DNA of 64,000 bases from DATFRY01 sp963764695 (GTDB taxonomy: Bacteria; Myxococcota_A; Polyangia; Haliangiales; Haliangiaceae), in NCBI GenBank assembly GCA_963764695.1, contig CAVXTW010000003.1, positions 806,001 to 870,000 of the forward strand. The letters are read 5' to 3'. A program made the position numbers and the translations under genes. The stretch's first letter is position 1, and each line of letters starts with the position of its first letter. The notes beneath the pieces were generated by a model. It saw nothing but the letters and a program-made list of their open reading frames with translations, had not been told where the DNA came from and searched no databases. Shown piece after piece: positions 25,604-35,042 of this stretch.

Positions 25604-28007
25604 CTATCCCGGCACCACGCCGGCGATGACGGCGCCGGCGCCTGGCTTGTGCGGCTGCAGCGTCCCCTTGGCCTCCAGCTCGCGCCGCGCCTCGATGGCC
25701 GCCAGCACCCGCGCGGGAGAGAACGGCGTCGCGTTCATGCGCACGCCGACCGCGTCGTAGATCGCGTTCGAGATGGCCGGGATGATCGGGTGGAGCGGCC
25801 CCTCGCCGGCCTCCTTGGCCCCGTACGGCCCCTGGGCGTCGGCCGCCTCGACGATCATCGCCACGATCTCCGGCGTGTCCGGGAAGGTCGGGATGCGGTA
25901 GTCGAGCAGGCTGGGCGCCGCGTGCACGCCGCCGTGGCGCGCGTCGATCGTGTGCTCCTCCATGATCGCCTCGGCGAAGCCCATGTACACGCTGCCCTCG
26001 ATCTGTCCCTCGACGATGCGCGGCGACAGCGCCTTGCCGCAGTCGTGCGCGACCCACACCTTCGTCACCTGGGTGACGCCGGTCTCCGGATCGACGTCGA
26101 CCTCGGCGATGTGCGCGGTGAAGCTGTAGGCCGGCGACGCGCCGATGGTGCCGCCGCGGTACTCGCCGTGGCGGTCGCGCGGCGTGTCGTAGTTGCCGAC
26201 CGCGGCGAGCAGGCCGTGCTCCGACTCGGCGATCTGGAACGCCTCTGCCAGGGTCACGGCGCGCGCCGGGTCCTCTAGATCCTGCGCGCGTCCCGCCACC
26301 AGGGTGACCCGCCGCAGCGGCACGTCCCACGCCGCCGCCACCGAGCGCCGCACCTTGCCGGCCAGCTCGCGCGCGGCCAGAAGGCAGGCGTTGCCCACCA
26401 TCAACGTGATGCGCGAGCTGTACGCGCCGAGGTCTACCGGGCACAGGTCGCTGTCGGCGCTGAGCACGCGGATGTCGGCCAGCTCGAGGCCCAGCTCCTC
26501 GGCCACGATCACCGCCAGCATCGTGTTGGAGCCCTGGCCGATGTCGTTGGCGCCGCTGAACACGCGCGCCCGCCCGCTGCGGTCGAGCGTCACCTGCACC
26601 GCCGCCTGCGGCATCTTGCTGGGGTAGATGCAGTAGTTGGTGCCGCTGATGTAGGTCGACCCGGCCACGCCGAGCCCGCGGCCGTAGGCCAGCTTGCCGT
26701 AGCGCTGCTTCCACCCGCTGGCCGCCTCCACCTTCTCGAGGCACTCGAGAAAGCCGTTGGAGCCGACCCGCATCTCGTTGACCGTCACCGAGTCGCCGCC
26801 CAGATCGTTGCGCCGCCGCAGCTCGATCGGATCGATGCCGAGCGCGGCCGCCGCCTTGTCGAGCTGGCACTCGATGGCGAAGCGCGGCTGCACGCTGCCG
26901 TGACCGCGCTTGGGCCCGCAGGCCGGCTTGTTGGTGTAGGCGCGCCAGCTGTCGAACCGGTAGCTGGGGAAGCGGTACGGCGCGCACAGGAGCTGTCCGG
27001 AATAATAGGTGGTGACAAGACCGAAGCTGGAGTACGCGCCGCCGTCGATGAGCGTGTGCGCGTCCACCGCCGTGATGCGGCCGTCGGCGGAGAAGCCGGT
27101 CTTGTAGCGCATCCTCATCGGGTGGCGGCCGCGGTGGCTGTAGAACGCCTCCTCGCGCGTGTACAGGATCTTCACCGGGCGCCCGGTCATCATGGCCAGC
27201 TTGGCCACGCAGAACTCGAGGTCGAACGGCTCGCTCTTGCCGCCGAACGCGCCGCCGATGGGCGGCTGGATCACGCGGATGCGGCTGGCCGGCACCTCGA
27301 GCACCTTGGCCAGCTCGCGGTGCAGGTAGTGCGACACCTGCGTCGCCGACCAGACCGTCAGCACGCCGCCCGGCTCGAGGTTGGCCAGCGCGCAGTGCGG
27401 CTCGATCGCAGTGTGAGTGGTCCCCTCGAAGAAGTACTCGTCCTCGACCACCACGTCGGCCGCGTCCAGCCCGGCCTCGACGTCGCCGAAGTCCAGGTGC
27501 ACGTGCTTGGACAGGTTGCCGTGCTTCGAGTACGGGTTGATCGCCTCGCCGTCCTTGCTGGCCAGCGACACCTCGGGATCGAAGATCGCGGGCAGCGGCT
27601 CGTAGTCGATCTCGATGGCCGCGCACGCCGCGATCGCGGTGTCCTCGTCGATCGCCGCCACCGCGGCCACGCCGTCGCCGACGTGGAGCGCCTTGTCCAC
27701 GCACAGCGCGTTCTCGTCCGGTGTCCACGGAATGACGCCGTACGGGATCGGGAAGTCGCGCCCGGTCACCACGCCGAACACGCCGCGCATGGCCAGCGCG
27801 CGCGATGCGTCGATGCGCTTGATGCGCGCGTGCGCGTGCGGGCTGCGCAGGATCTTGCCGTGCAGCATGCCGGGCAGCTTGAGGTCGTCGGTGTAGCGCA
27901 TGACGCCGCGCATGCGCTCGACCGCGTCCACCTTGCGGTGCGGCTTGCCGATCATCCAGCCGCGTGCCGTGGCCGCCTCGTCGCGGCCGTCGCCCGGCTT
28001 GCGGAAG

Positions 28008-28018
<11 letters not shown>
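25604..28018 (-). CDS. hcrA: 4-hydroxybenzoyl-CoA reductase-like molybdopterin subunit
   Basis: 804 residues from GTG 28018, preferred over an upstream ATG because it overlaps the [2Fe-2S] gene's stop and has GGGAGG before it. The domain order of the xanthine oxidase family is clear: an N-terminal 'hammerhead' part (VERMRGVMRYTDDL, GKILRSPHAHARI), then GGAFGGKSEPFD, SGANDIGQGSNT, and AKEAGEGPLHPIIPA with the catalytic Glu. The cofactor is molybdenum with a pterin dinucleotide. The substrate call rests on the neighbouring beta subunit; no ligase or benzoyl-CoA reductase genes lie nearby. Confidence 0.8.
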
Positions 28019-28532
<514 letters not shown>

Positions 28533-28603
28533 GCGCTTCTTATCCCAAAGGGGGGCCGACCTGGCAAGACCGCGTCGCCAGGGGCGTGGTAACGTCGGCC
28601 GTC

Positions 28604-29407
28604 GTGCCGCGGTCCTGCGAGCTCGCAGCAGCCGTCGTGGGCGTTGTCCTGGCCGGCTGTTCGTTTCCGGCCGATTACGCCGGAACCCGCTATCAGTGCG
28701 AGCTGGGCGATGAATGCCCTCCGGGGTACGCCTGCATCGCCGGCTACTGCGAGAGCGGGGGACCGCCGGCGGGGGATGGCGGCGGCACCGCGGCGGACGC
28801 GGGCGGGGAGGACGACGGCGGCGACGGCGCCGAGAGCGACGCGGGCCAGCCGGACGCCGAGCCGCCCTGCCCGCCCGTCAGCAGCCTGCAGGACGACTTC
28901 AGCAACGGCGGCAACTGGAACGTGCAGGACGATGACGGCTGCGCCATCGAGTTCACCGTCGGCCAGGTGCGCATGTCCGGCACCGACGGCCGCTGCATCG
29001 CCCGCACCGCCAGCCAGTACGCCCTCGACGCGCGCGTCTCGGTGGAGGCGGTCAAGCCGGAGAGCGGCCTGCTCGAGACCGGCTACGCCATCTACCTGGG
29101 CGATGTGTCGTTCATGGCGCTGCGCGTGGTAGGCGGGCTCGAGCTGCTCGAGCTGGGCGACGCCGGGGACGGCAAGATCATCGACACCATCGCGTTCAAC
29201 GAGACGGACCAGCGGTTCTGGGCCTTCAGTGCGGCAGGGAAGGACATCCTGTTCGAGACCTCCCCCGACGGCGTCGAGTGGACCGAGCAGGGCAAGTACC
29301 GGCCGGCGGTCATGCCCGCCTGCGTCCAGGTCGAGCTCGACGCCATCGGCATCGGCGAGCTGGCGCCGTTCACCGCCTTCGACAACCTCAACCTGCTCCC
29401 CGAGTAG
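28604..29407 (+). CDS. Lipoprotein with Cys-rich head and jelly-roll-like domain
   Basis: 267 residues if GTG 28604 is the start (28586 also possible). The signal peptide ends at lipobox VLAGC; a short Cys module follows (QCELGDECPPGYACIAGYC), then an Asp/Gly/Ala spacer. The last about 180 residues (LQDDFSNGGNWNVQDDDGC .. FTAFDNLNLL) look like a concanavalin/LamG-type beta sandwich, of the kind used for carbohydrate binding. This build is typical of myxobacterial surface lipoproteins; ligand unknown. Confidence 0.75.
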   Translation: MPRSCELAAAVVGVVLAGCSFPADYAGTRYQCELGDECPPGYACIAGYCESGGPPAGDGGGTAADAGGEDDGGDGAESDAGQPDAEPPCPPVSSLQDDFSNGGNWNVQDDDGCAIEFTVGQVRMSGTDGRCIARTASQYALDARVSVEAVKPESGLLETGYAIYLGDVSFMALRVVGGLELLELGDAGDGKIIDTIAFNETDQRFWAFSAAGKDILFETSPDGVEWTEQGKYRPAVMPACVQVELDAIGIGELAPFTAFDNLNLLPE

Positions 29408-29455
29408 CGCGCCGACAACGAGCGATCGGCCCGGCGCGACCGGCTGTGAGGACTA

Positions 29456-30064
29456 TCAGGGCGCGGCGAGGGCGGCGACGATGGACTCGGCCTGCGACGG
29501 CTCGATCGCGTACTGATCGACCAGCGCGGCGATGAGCGCGGCAGGCTCGTGCGTGGCGGCCAGCTCGCGGGCGCGCCGCTGGGGCTCGTGCGGGTGGTAG
29601 CGGAGCACCCAGCTGCCCAGCTGCCGCCGCACCTCGCGCTCGCACACGCCGCCGATGACCTCGACGCCGCCGTCGCGGATGATGCGCTCCCCCTCGCCGT
29701 TGACGCGCGGGTTCGGGTCGTTCATGCCGTAGACCAGCACGCCGATGCGGTGGGTGACGATGAAGCGCGAGCAGGCCGGCGTGCGGCCGTGGAACGAGCA
29801 CGGCTCGAGGGTCGAGTACATGACCGTCCCCTCGATGGCCAGCCCCCGGGCCTGGGCCTGGCGCACCGCCACGATCTCGGCGTGATCCTCGCCGGGGCCC
29901 TGGGTGTGGCCGCGCCCGATCAGCTCGCCGCGCGAGGTGACGAGCACGCATCCGACCCACGGATTGTCGCCGGTGGCGCCGCGCGCGAGCTCGGCCTCGG
30001 CGATGGCCAGCCTCATCCAGGCCTCGTGGTCCAGCGGCGGGTCGCGATCCATACGACCCGACAA
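29456..30064 (-). CDS. RibD-type deaminase domain protein, reductase absent
   Basis: 202 residues. The zinc deaminase signature is complete: DHAEIVAV (His-Ala-Glu) and PCSFHGRTPAC (two Cys), with NPWVGCVLV and GMNDPNPRVNGEG as in the diaminohydroxyphosphoribosylaminopyrimidine deaminase step of riboflavin synthesis. The usual C-terminal reductase domain of bacterial RibD is missing; instead there is a helical tail of about 55 residues. It could be a stand-alone riboflavin deaminase or serve another pathway; no rib genes are adjacent. Confidence 0.8.
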   Translation of the reverse strand: MSGRMDRDPPLDHEAWMRLAIAEAELARGATGDNPWVGCVLVTSRGELIGRGHTQGPGEDHAEIVAVRQAQARGLAIEGTVMYSTLEPCSFHGRTPACSRFIVTHRIGVLVYGMNDPNPRVNGEGERIIRDGGVEVIGGVCEREVRRQLGSWVLRYHPHEPQRRARELAATHEPAALIAALVDQYAIEPSQAESIVAALAAP

Positions 30065-30131
30065 TGTCAGCAGAGACCCGGTGGCTTGGCAACCGAGCAG
30101 GCGGGGATCCAGGCCGGTGAGCCGCGTCCTC

Positions 30132-30980
30132 TCAGCTCAGGCCGACCATGCGGGCGCTGGTGTCCCACAGCTTCTGGCCCACGGCGTCGTCCTGGGCCAG
30201 CCGCGACGGCCTGACCAGGCGGTCCTTCTCGTAGTAGCCGCCGGTCTTGCCCTCGACCTCGCGGCTGGCGGCCAGATAGACGATGCGATCGCCGCCGTCG
30301 GACGGCTTGACCATGAACAGCTTGGCCACGGCCAGCACCGGCCGCGCGATGGCCGGCGCGTGCGACCAGATGTTGGTCGCCACCGCACCCGGGTGCAGGC
30401 AGTTGACCGTTACCTGCTTGCCCTCCAGGCGGCGGGCCAGCTCGCGGGTGAAGAGCACGTTGGCCAGCTTGGAGCGCCCGTACGCCTTCATGATGGCGTA
30501 GCCGCGCTCGAAGTGGAGATCGTCGAAGTCGAGCGTGCCCTGGCGGTGGCCCACGCTCGAGACGTTCACGATGCGCGACGGCGCGGCGGCGACGACGAGG
30601 TCGAGGACCAGGTTGGTCAGCAGGAAGTAGCCCAGGTGGTTGACCGCGAAGGTCTGCTCGAAGCCATCGGCGGTGAGCTGCCGCTTCGGGCTGACCGAGC
30701 CGGCGTTGTTGATGAGCACGTCGATCCTGTCCACCTTGCCGCGCACCTCGTCGGCCAGCGCGCGGATGTCCTTCTGCGAGCCGAAGTCGCACAGGAGCAG
30801 CGACGCGTCGGTCGAGCCGGATCGCTTCTGGACCTCGGCCAGCGCTGCCTCGCCTCGCGCTCGATCGCGCGCCACCATGAGCACGCGGGCGCCGCGACGC
30901 GCGAGAGTTGCGCTGGCCTCGAGGCCGATGCCGGAGCTGGCTCCGGTGACGAGAACGTTCTTGCCGGACAGGTCACCCAT
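30132..30980 (-). CDS. Short-chain dehydrogenase, retinol-dehydrogenase-like
   Basis: 282 residues from ATG 30980. TGASSGIG cofactor loop, INNAGSVSPKR, VNVSSVGHRQG with catalytic Ser and YGRSK (Tyr-x3-Lys) are all present. LHPGAVATNIW and the overall order resemble the RDH/WWOX-like group that uses NADP(H) (Arg after the second strand, VARDRARG). Substrate unknown. It lies 84 bases behind the LacI gene on the same strand and could be cotranscribed. Confidence 0.85.
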   Translation of the reverse strand: MGDLSGKNVLVTGASSGIGLEASATLARRGARVLMVARDRARGEAALAEVQKRSGSTDASLLLCDFGSQKDIRALADEVRGKVDRIDVLINNAGSVSPKRQLTADGFEQTFAVNHLGYFLLTNLVLDLVVAAAPSRIVNVSSVGHRQGTLDFDDLHFERGYAIMKAYGRSKLANVLFTRELARRLEGKQVTVNCLHPGAVATNIWSHAPAIARPVLAVAKLFMVKPSDGGDRIVYLAASREVEGKTGGYYEKDRLVRPSRLAQDDAVGQKLWDTSARMVGLS

Positions 30981-31063
30981 GGCGGGGAGACTACACGCAG
31001 GCGCCCCGGCGGTGCGCTGGACAGGAGCGTGATCGATCGCAACGATCGCGCGGATCACGCGGA

Positions 31064-32092
31064 TCAGTCGACCGGCGGCAGCTCGCCGGAGCCGCGCGCC
31101 ACCAGCTCGGTCGGCAGGACCTCCGTGCGCGCGCCGGAGCGATCGCCGTCGAGGCGGGCGAAGACCAGCTCCGCCGCGGTGTTGCCGAGGTGCTCGGCGT
31201 CCTGCGACACCACGCTGGTGCCCGGCTCGAAGGCGTCGGCCAGGACGAAGTCGTCGAAGCCGACCAGGGCCACGTCGCGCCGCCGCGCCCGCGTGAGCGC
31301 GATGATCGCGCCCATGCAGGCCAGGTTGTTGGCCGCGAAGATGGCGGTGGGCGGCCGTGCGTGCTCGAGCAGGCGCGTGGTGGCGGCGGCCGCGTCCCCC
31401 TCGTGGTGGCCGTGATCGACCAGGCCGGCGTCGATGTCGATGCCGGCCTCCTCGAGCGCATGCCGGTATCCGCGGTAGCGCTCGCGCCGCGTGTACAGCG
31501 TCGCCGGCACGTCGCCCAGGAAGGCGATGCGCCGGTGGCCGTGGCCCACCAGGTGTGCGACAGCGCGCGCCGCGCCCTCGAAGTTGTCGCTCAGCACCGC
31601 GTCGCAGGTCAGGCCCGACGGCGGGCGATCGAGGAACACGATCGGCAGGCCGTGGCGCCGCTCGCCGCGCAGGTAGCGGTGGTCGCTGCCCGACGACGGC
31701 ACCAGGACGAGCGCGCTCACCTGCCGCTCGAGCAGCGTCGTGACGATCGCCCGCTCGCGCGCCGCGTCCTCGTCGGACGAGGCGATGACCAGGTGCAGGC
31801 CGCGCGTGCGGATGACCTGCTCGACGCCGCTGGCCACCGCGCTGAAGAACGGATTGGCCAGGTCCGGGATGACGAGCCCGACCGCCGAGTCGCGCGCGCC
31901 GACGCGCATGAAGCGCGCCATGAGGTTGGGGCGAAAGCCGATCGCCTCGACAACGACCATGACCCGCTTGCGCGTGCGCTCGCTGATGCGCGGCTCGCGG
32001 TTGAGCACACGCGAGACCGTGCGCGCGCTGACGCCGGCCTCGCGGGCCACGTCCTTGAGCGTCGGCCGTGACGGGCGGGGGCGCGGCGCCAC
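31064..32092 (-). CDS. LacI-family transcriptional repressor of the frc locus
   Basis: 342 residues, GTG start 3 bases after the transporter ATPase gene. The LacI helix-turn-helix is typical: TLKDVAREAGVSARTVSRVL, then RKRVMVVVEAIGFRPN (hinge). The ligand domain contains GLVIPDLANPFFSAVASGVE, DRPPSGL, AFLGD and DVALVGFDD. Last gene of frcBCA, so it probably binds the operators at 34991-35021 and is relieved by the transported sugar or its phosphate (inference). Confidence 0.9.
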   Translation of the reverse strand: MAPRPRPSRPTLKDVAREAGVSARTVSRVLNREPRISERTRKRVMVVVEAIGFRPNLMARFMRVGARDSAVGLVIPDLANPFFSAVASGVEQVIRTRGLHLVIASSDEDAARERAIVTTLLERQVSALVLVPSSGSDHRYLRGERRHGLPIVFLDRPPSGLTCDAVLSDNFEGAARAVAHLVGHGHRRIAFLGDVPATLYTRRERYRGYRHALEEAGIDIDAGLVDHGHHEGDAAAATTRLLEHARPPTAIFAANNLACMGAIIALTRARRRDVALVGFDDFVLADAFEPGTSVVSQDAEHLGNTAAELVFARLDGDRSGARTEVLPTELVARGSGELPPVD

Positions 32093-32095
32093 CGC

Positions 32096-32938
32096 TCACA
32101 CCCCGGCCGCTGCCGCAGCCGCAGCGTCGACGACGACGGTGCGGCCCGGCTCCTCGGCATCGACCCGCAGCGCGCCGGTCATGATGGCGACGACCTGGGC
32201 CATGCCGAACTGCTTGGGATCGACAACCGCGGCGCGCCGGCCCAGCCGCTGGATGTGGATGCGATCGGCGATCTCGAACACGTGCGGCATGTTGTGGCTG
32301 ATGAGCACGACCGGCAGGCCGCGGTCGCGCACCCGCCGGATGAGATCGAGCACCTGGGCCGACTCCTTGACGCCGAGCGCTGCCGTCGGCTCGTCCATGA
32401 TGATGACGCGGCTGCCCCACGCGGCCGCCCGCGCCACCGCGACGCCCTGGCGCTGCCCTCCGCTCAGGGTCTCGACCGCCTGGGTCATGCTCTGCAGGCC
32501 GATCTTGAGCTCGGCCATGTGGCGCGCCGCCTCCGCCTTCATGCGCGGCTTGTCGAGCATGCGCAGGATGCTGCCCAGCGGGCCGCGCCGGCGCAGCTCG
32601 CGGCCCAGGAACAGATTGCTCGGGATGTCGAGCGCGGGCGCCACCGCCAGGTCCTGATACACGGCCTCGATGCCGCAGCGGCGGGCGTCGAGCGGGTTGC
32701 GCAGCAGCAGCGGCTGGCCGTCGAGCCAGATGGTGCCCTCGTCGGGCTGGAGCGCGCCGGTCAGCGCCTTGATGAGCGTCGACTTGCCGGCGCCGTTGTC
32801 CCCCACCACCGCGAGGACCTCGCCGGGCAGGAGATCGAAGTCGGCGGCATCGAGCGCGACCACGTGGCCGTAGCGCTTTGTCAGGCCGCGCGCCGACAGC
32901 ACCGGTGCGGGTGGCGCGGATGCGGGCTCGTCCGTCAT
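32096..32938 (-). CDS. frcA: Sugar ABC transporter ATP-binding protein (fructose type)
   Basis: 280 residues. A single ATPase domain, as in FrcA rather than the double-domain RbsA: Walker A GDNGAGKST, signature LSGGQRQGVAVARA, Walker B VIIMDEPTAALG, and switch His in LISHNM. The start ATG 32938 overlaps the stop of the permease gene (ATGA). The C-terminus ends in an unusual alanine run. Energises sugar uptake with FrcB and FrcC. Confidence 0.88.
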   Translation of the reverse strand: MTDEPASAPPAPVLSARGLTKRYGHVVALDAADFDLLPGEVLAVVGDNGAGKSTLIKALTGALQPDEGTIWLDGQPLLLRNPLDARRCGIEAVYQDLAVAPALDIPSNLFLGRELRRRGPLGSILRMLDKPRMKAEAARHMAELKIGLQSMTQAVETLSGGQRQGVAVARAAAWGSRVIIMDEPTAALGVKESAQVLDLIRRVRDRGLPVVLISHNMPHVFEIADRIHIQRLGRRAAVVDPKQFGMAQVVAIMTGALRVDAEEPGRTVVVDAAAAAAAGV

Positions 32939-33903
32939 GAGGCCCTGCGTCGCGAGATCTGGTCCACGGTGACCGCCAGGATGACGAGGATGCCGGTGAT
33001 CAGGATCTGATAGATCGACGGTACACCCATGAGCTGCAGGCCGTTGCGGAAAATGCCCACGATGAGCGCGCCGATGAGCGTGCCCAGCACCGCGCCGCGG
33101 CCGCCGAACAGGCTGGTGCCGCCGAGCACCACCGCGGTGATGCTGTCGAGGTTGTCGGTCTGCCCCGCCCTCGGATCGCCCACGCCGGTGCGCGCCACCA
33201 GCAGCAGCGCGGCGATGCCGTAGACCACGCCGGCAGTGGTGTAGACGCCGACCAGGAGGCGCTTTGTCGGGATGCCGGTCAAGCGGGCGGCCTCGCGGTT
33301 GTTGCCGGTGGCGTAGACGTGCCTGCCCCACGCCGTCTGGCTGAGCAGGTAGGCGAACAGCAGGAACAGCAAGATCATCACGATCGAGCCGTAGGTCACG
33401 TCGGTGGCGCCGATGCGGAAGGTGTTGCCGAGCCCGGTCAGCTGGCCGGGCAGCCCGACGATGGTCTCCTCGTTCGAGTAGATGTGGGTCAGGGCGAAGG
33501 CGATGTTGAGCATGCCGAGCGTGACGATGAACGGCGGCAGCGGGACGCTGGTCACCAGCACGCCGTTGGCCAGGCCGAAGGCGGCGCACACCGCGATGCC
33601 GGCGGCGATGGCGACCACCGGCGGCAGCGCGCCGCTGGCGGCCAGCTTGGTCATGACGATGGCGCCGAACGCCATGATGGCGCCGTTGGACAGGTCGATC
33701 CCGGCGGTCAGGATGATCAGCGTCTGGCCGATGGCCAGGGTGCCGACCACCATCACCTGCTGGATGATCAGCGAGAAGTTGTCGGCGGCGAGGAAGCGGT
33801 CGGACTGCGTGGCGAAGAACACGCACGCGATCACCAGCGCGGCCAGCGGCCCCGCCGTCGACCCGCTGACCAGCCTGTGCCAGGGCAGCGCCGGCTGAGT
33901 CAC
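32935..33903 (-). CDS. frcC: Sugar ABC transporter permease (fructose type)
   Basis: 322 residues with eight to ten membrane segments. Typical blocks of the ribose/fructose permease family are present: NFSLIIQQVMVVGTLAIGQT, ILTAGIDLSNGAIMAFGAI, YATGNNREAARLTGIPTK, AVVLGGTSLFGGRGAVLGTL. It forms the membrane channel with FrcA. Spacing to FrcB is 4 bases and it overlaps FrcA, indicating one operon. Confidence 0.88.
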   Translation of the reverse strand: MTQPALPWHRLVSGSTAGPLAALVIACVFFATQSDRFLAADNFSLIIQQVMVVGTLAIGQTLIILTAGIDLSNGAIMAFGAIVMTKLAASGALPPVVAIAAGIAVCAAFGLANGVLVTSVPLPPFIVTLGMLNIAFALTHIYSNEETIVGLPGQLTGLGNTFRIGATDVTYGSIVMILLFLLFAYLLSQTAWGRHVYATGNNREAARLTGIPTKRLLVGVYTTAGVVYGIAALLLVARTGVGDPRAGQTDNLDSITAVVLGGTSLFGGRGAVLGTLIGALIVGIFRNGLQLMGVPSIYQILITGILVILAVTVDQISRRRAS

Positions 33904-33907
33904 GCCG

Positions 33908-34939
33908 TCAGCCCCAGCAGTTGTCGAGCCCGAACGCCGTGTCCTTGGAGTCGACGCCCGACTGTGGCTCGTCGCTGATCAGCGTCACGCCGGTGTCGGT
34001 GTAGCCGGACGCCTTGGCGCCCCCCTTGGCGAACTGCACCACCGCCTCGACGCCGAGCGCGGCCATCTTGAGCGGATACTGCTGCGAGGTGGCGGCGATC
34101 TGCCCGCCCTTGACCGCCTTGACGCCCGTGCACCCGCCGTCGACCGAGACGATGAGCACTTCCTTCTCCCGTCCCTTGGCCTTGAGGGCGGTGAAGGCGC
34201 CGAGCGCGGCCGGCTCGTTGATCGTGTAGACGAGGTTGATGTCGGGGGCCTTTTGCAGGCAGTTCTCCATCGCGGTCTGCCCCTTGGACTGATCGCCCCC
34301 GGTGTCCTGGCTGCACACGACCGACGCATCTCCCTCGCTGATGCCGAAGCCCTTGAGGAAGCCGTCGTGGCGCAGCTTGCCGACGGAGATGCCGGGGGCC
34401 AGGTCGAGCGTGGCGATCTTGGGCGTCTTGCCGGACATCGCGACCTTTGCGTACGCGCCGATGAGCTCGCCGGCCTTGAAGTTGTCGGTGGCGAACAGGC
34501 CGTCGGCCGCGGTCTCCGGCTCGGTCGGCGTGTCGAGCGAGATGACGAGCACGCCCTTGGCGCGCGCCTTCTCCAGCGTCGGGACGATCGCCTTGGAGTC
34601 GTTGGGCGTGATCAGGATGCCCTTCACGCCGGCGGCGATCATGTTCTCGATGGCGGTGACCTGGCTCTCGTTGTCGCCGTCGAAGCGGCCGGACGCGGTC
34701 ATCAGGGTCGCGCCCTGGGCCTGGGCCGCCTCCTGCGCGCCCTGCTTCATCTTGACGAAGAACGGATTCGTCTCGGTCTTGGTGATGAGCCCGACCTTGA
34801 TCTCGCCGGACGAGGCGCCGGACGTTTCGGTGCCGGCAGCCTTCTCCTTGCCGGCCGGCTCCGACTTGTTGCAAGCCGATAGAGGTGAGAGCAAGACGAC
34901 GACGGCCAGGAGGTGGATGGGGCGCTTTGGCTTCGACAT
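33908..34939 (-). CDS. frcB: Sugar ABC transporter substrate-binding lipoprotein (fructose type)
   Basis: 343 residues from ATG 34939, behind AAGGAG; a lipobox (PLSAC) anchors it. Sequence blocks match rhizobial FrcB closely: TNPFFVKMKQGA, IDGD-like DGDNESQVTAIE, TPNDSKAIVP, LDTPTEP, ATDNFKAGELIG, TAMENCLQKAPDINLVYTIN, VDGGCTGVKAV, ATSQQYPLKMAALG, and the C-terminal CWG. FrcB-type proteins bind fructose, and also mannose or ribose. First gene of the operon, directly after the LacI-type operators. Confidence 0.88.
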   Translation of the reverse strand: MSKPKRPIHLLAVVVLLSPLSACNKSEPAGKEKAAGTETSGASSGEIKVGLITKTETNPFFVKMKQGAQEAAQAQGATLMTASGRFDGDNESQVTAIENMIAAGVKGILITPNDSKAIVPTLEKARAKGVLVISLDTPTEPETAADGLFATDNFKAGELIGAYAKVAMSGKTPKIATLDLAPGISVGKLRHDGFLKGFGISEGDASVVCSQDTGGDQSKGQTAMENCLQKAPDINLVYTINEPAALGAFTALKAKGREKEVLIVSVDGGCTGVKAVKGGQIAATSQQYPLKMAALGVEAVVQFAKGGAKASGYTDTGVTLISDEPQSGVDSKDTAFGLDNCWG

Positions 34940-34990
34940 GGGCCGGCTCCTTGGAGTCATCCGGGTTCGTTTCGAGCGCGCTGGACGCTG

Positions 34991-35021
34991 TGTCAACGTT
35001 GGCGCATGTCAACGTTGACAT
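34991..35021. promoter_or_regulatory. Two LacI-type operators between frcB and the kinase gene
   Basis: ATGTCAACGTTGACAT (35006-35021) is a perfect 16-base palindrome. A second copy, TGTCAACGTTGgcg, starts at 34991, keeping the left arm and the central CG. Both lie in the 103-base space between divergent frcB and the PfkB gene. Central CG and TGnCAACGTTGnCA symmetry are typical of LacI-family sites, and a LacI gene ends the operon, so joint control of both directions is likely. Confidence 0.75.
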
Positions 35022-35042
35022 CGTCCGTCCCGCGCTGTCAAG

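Noticed and set aside
30132..32420. 762-codon minus-strand fusion frame
   Set aside because: Only the last 282 codons are the SDR; the rest is the off-frame reading of the LacI gene.
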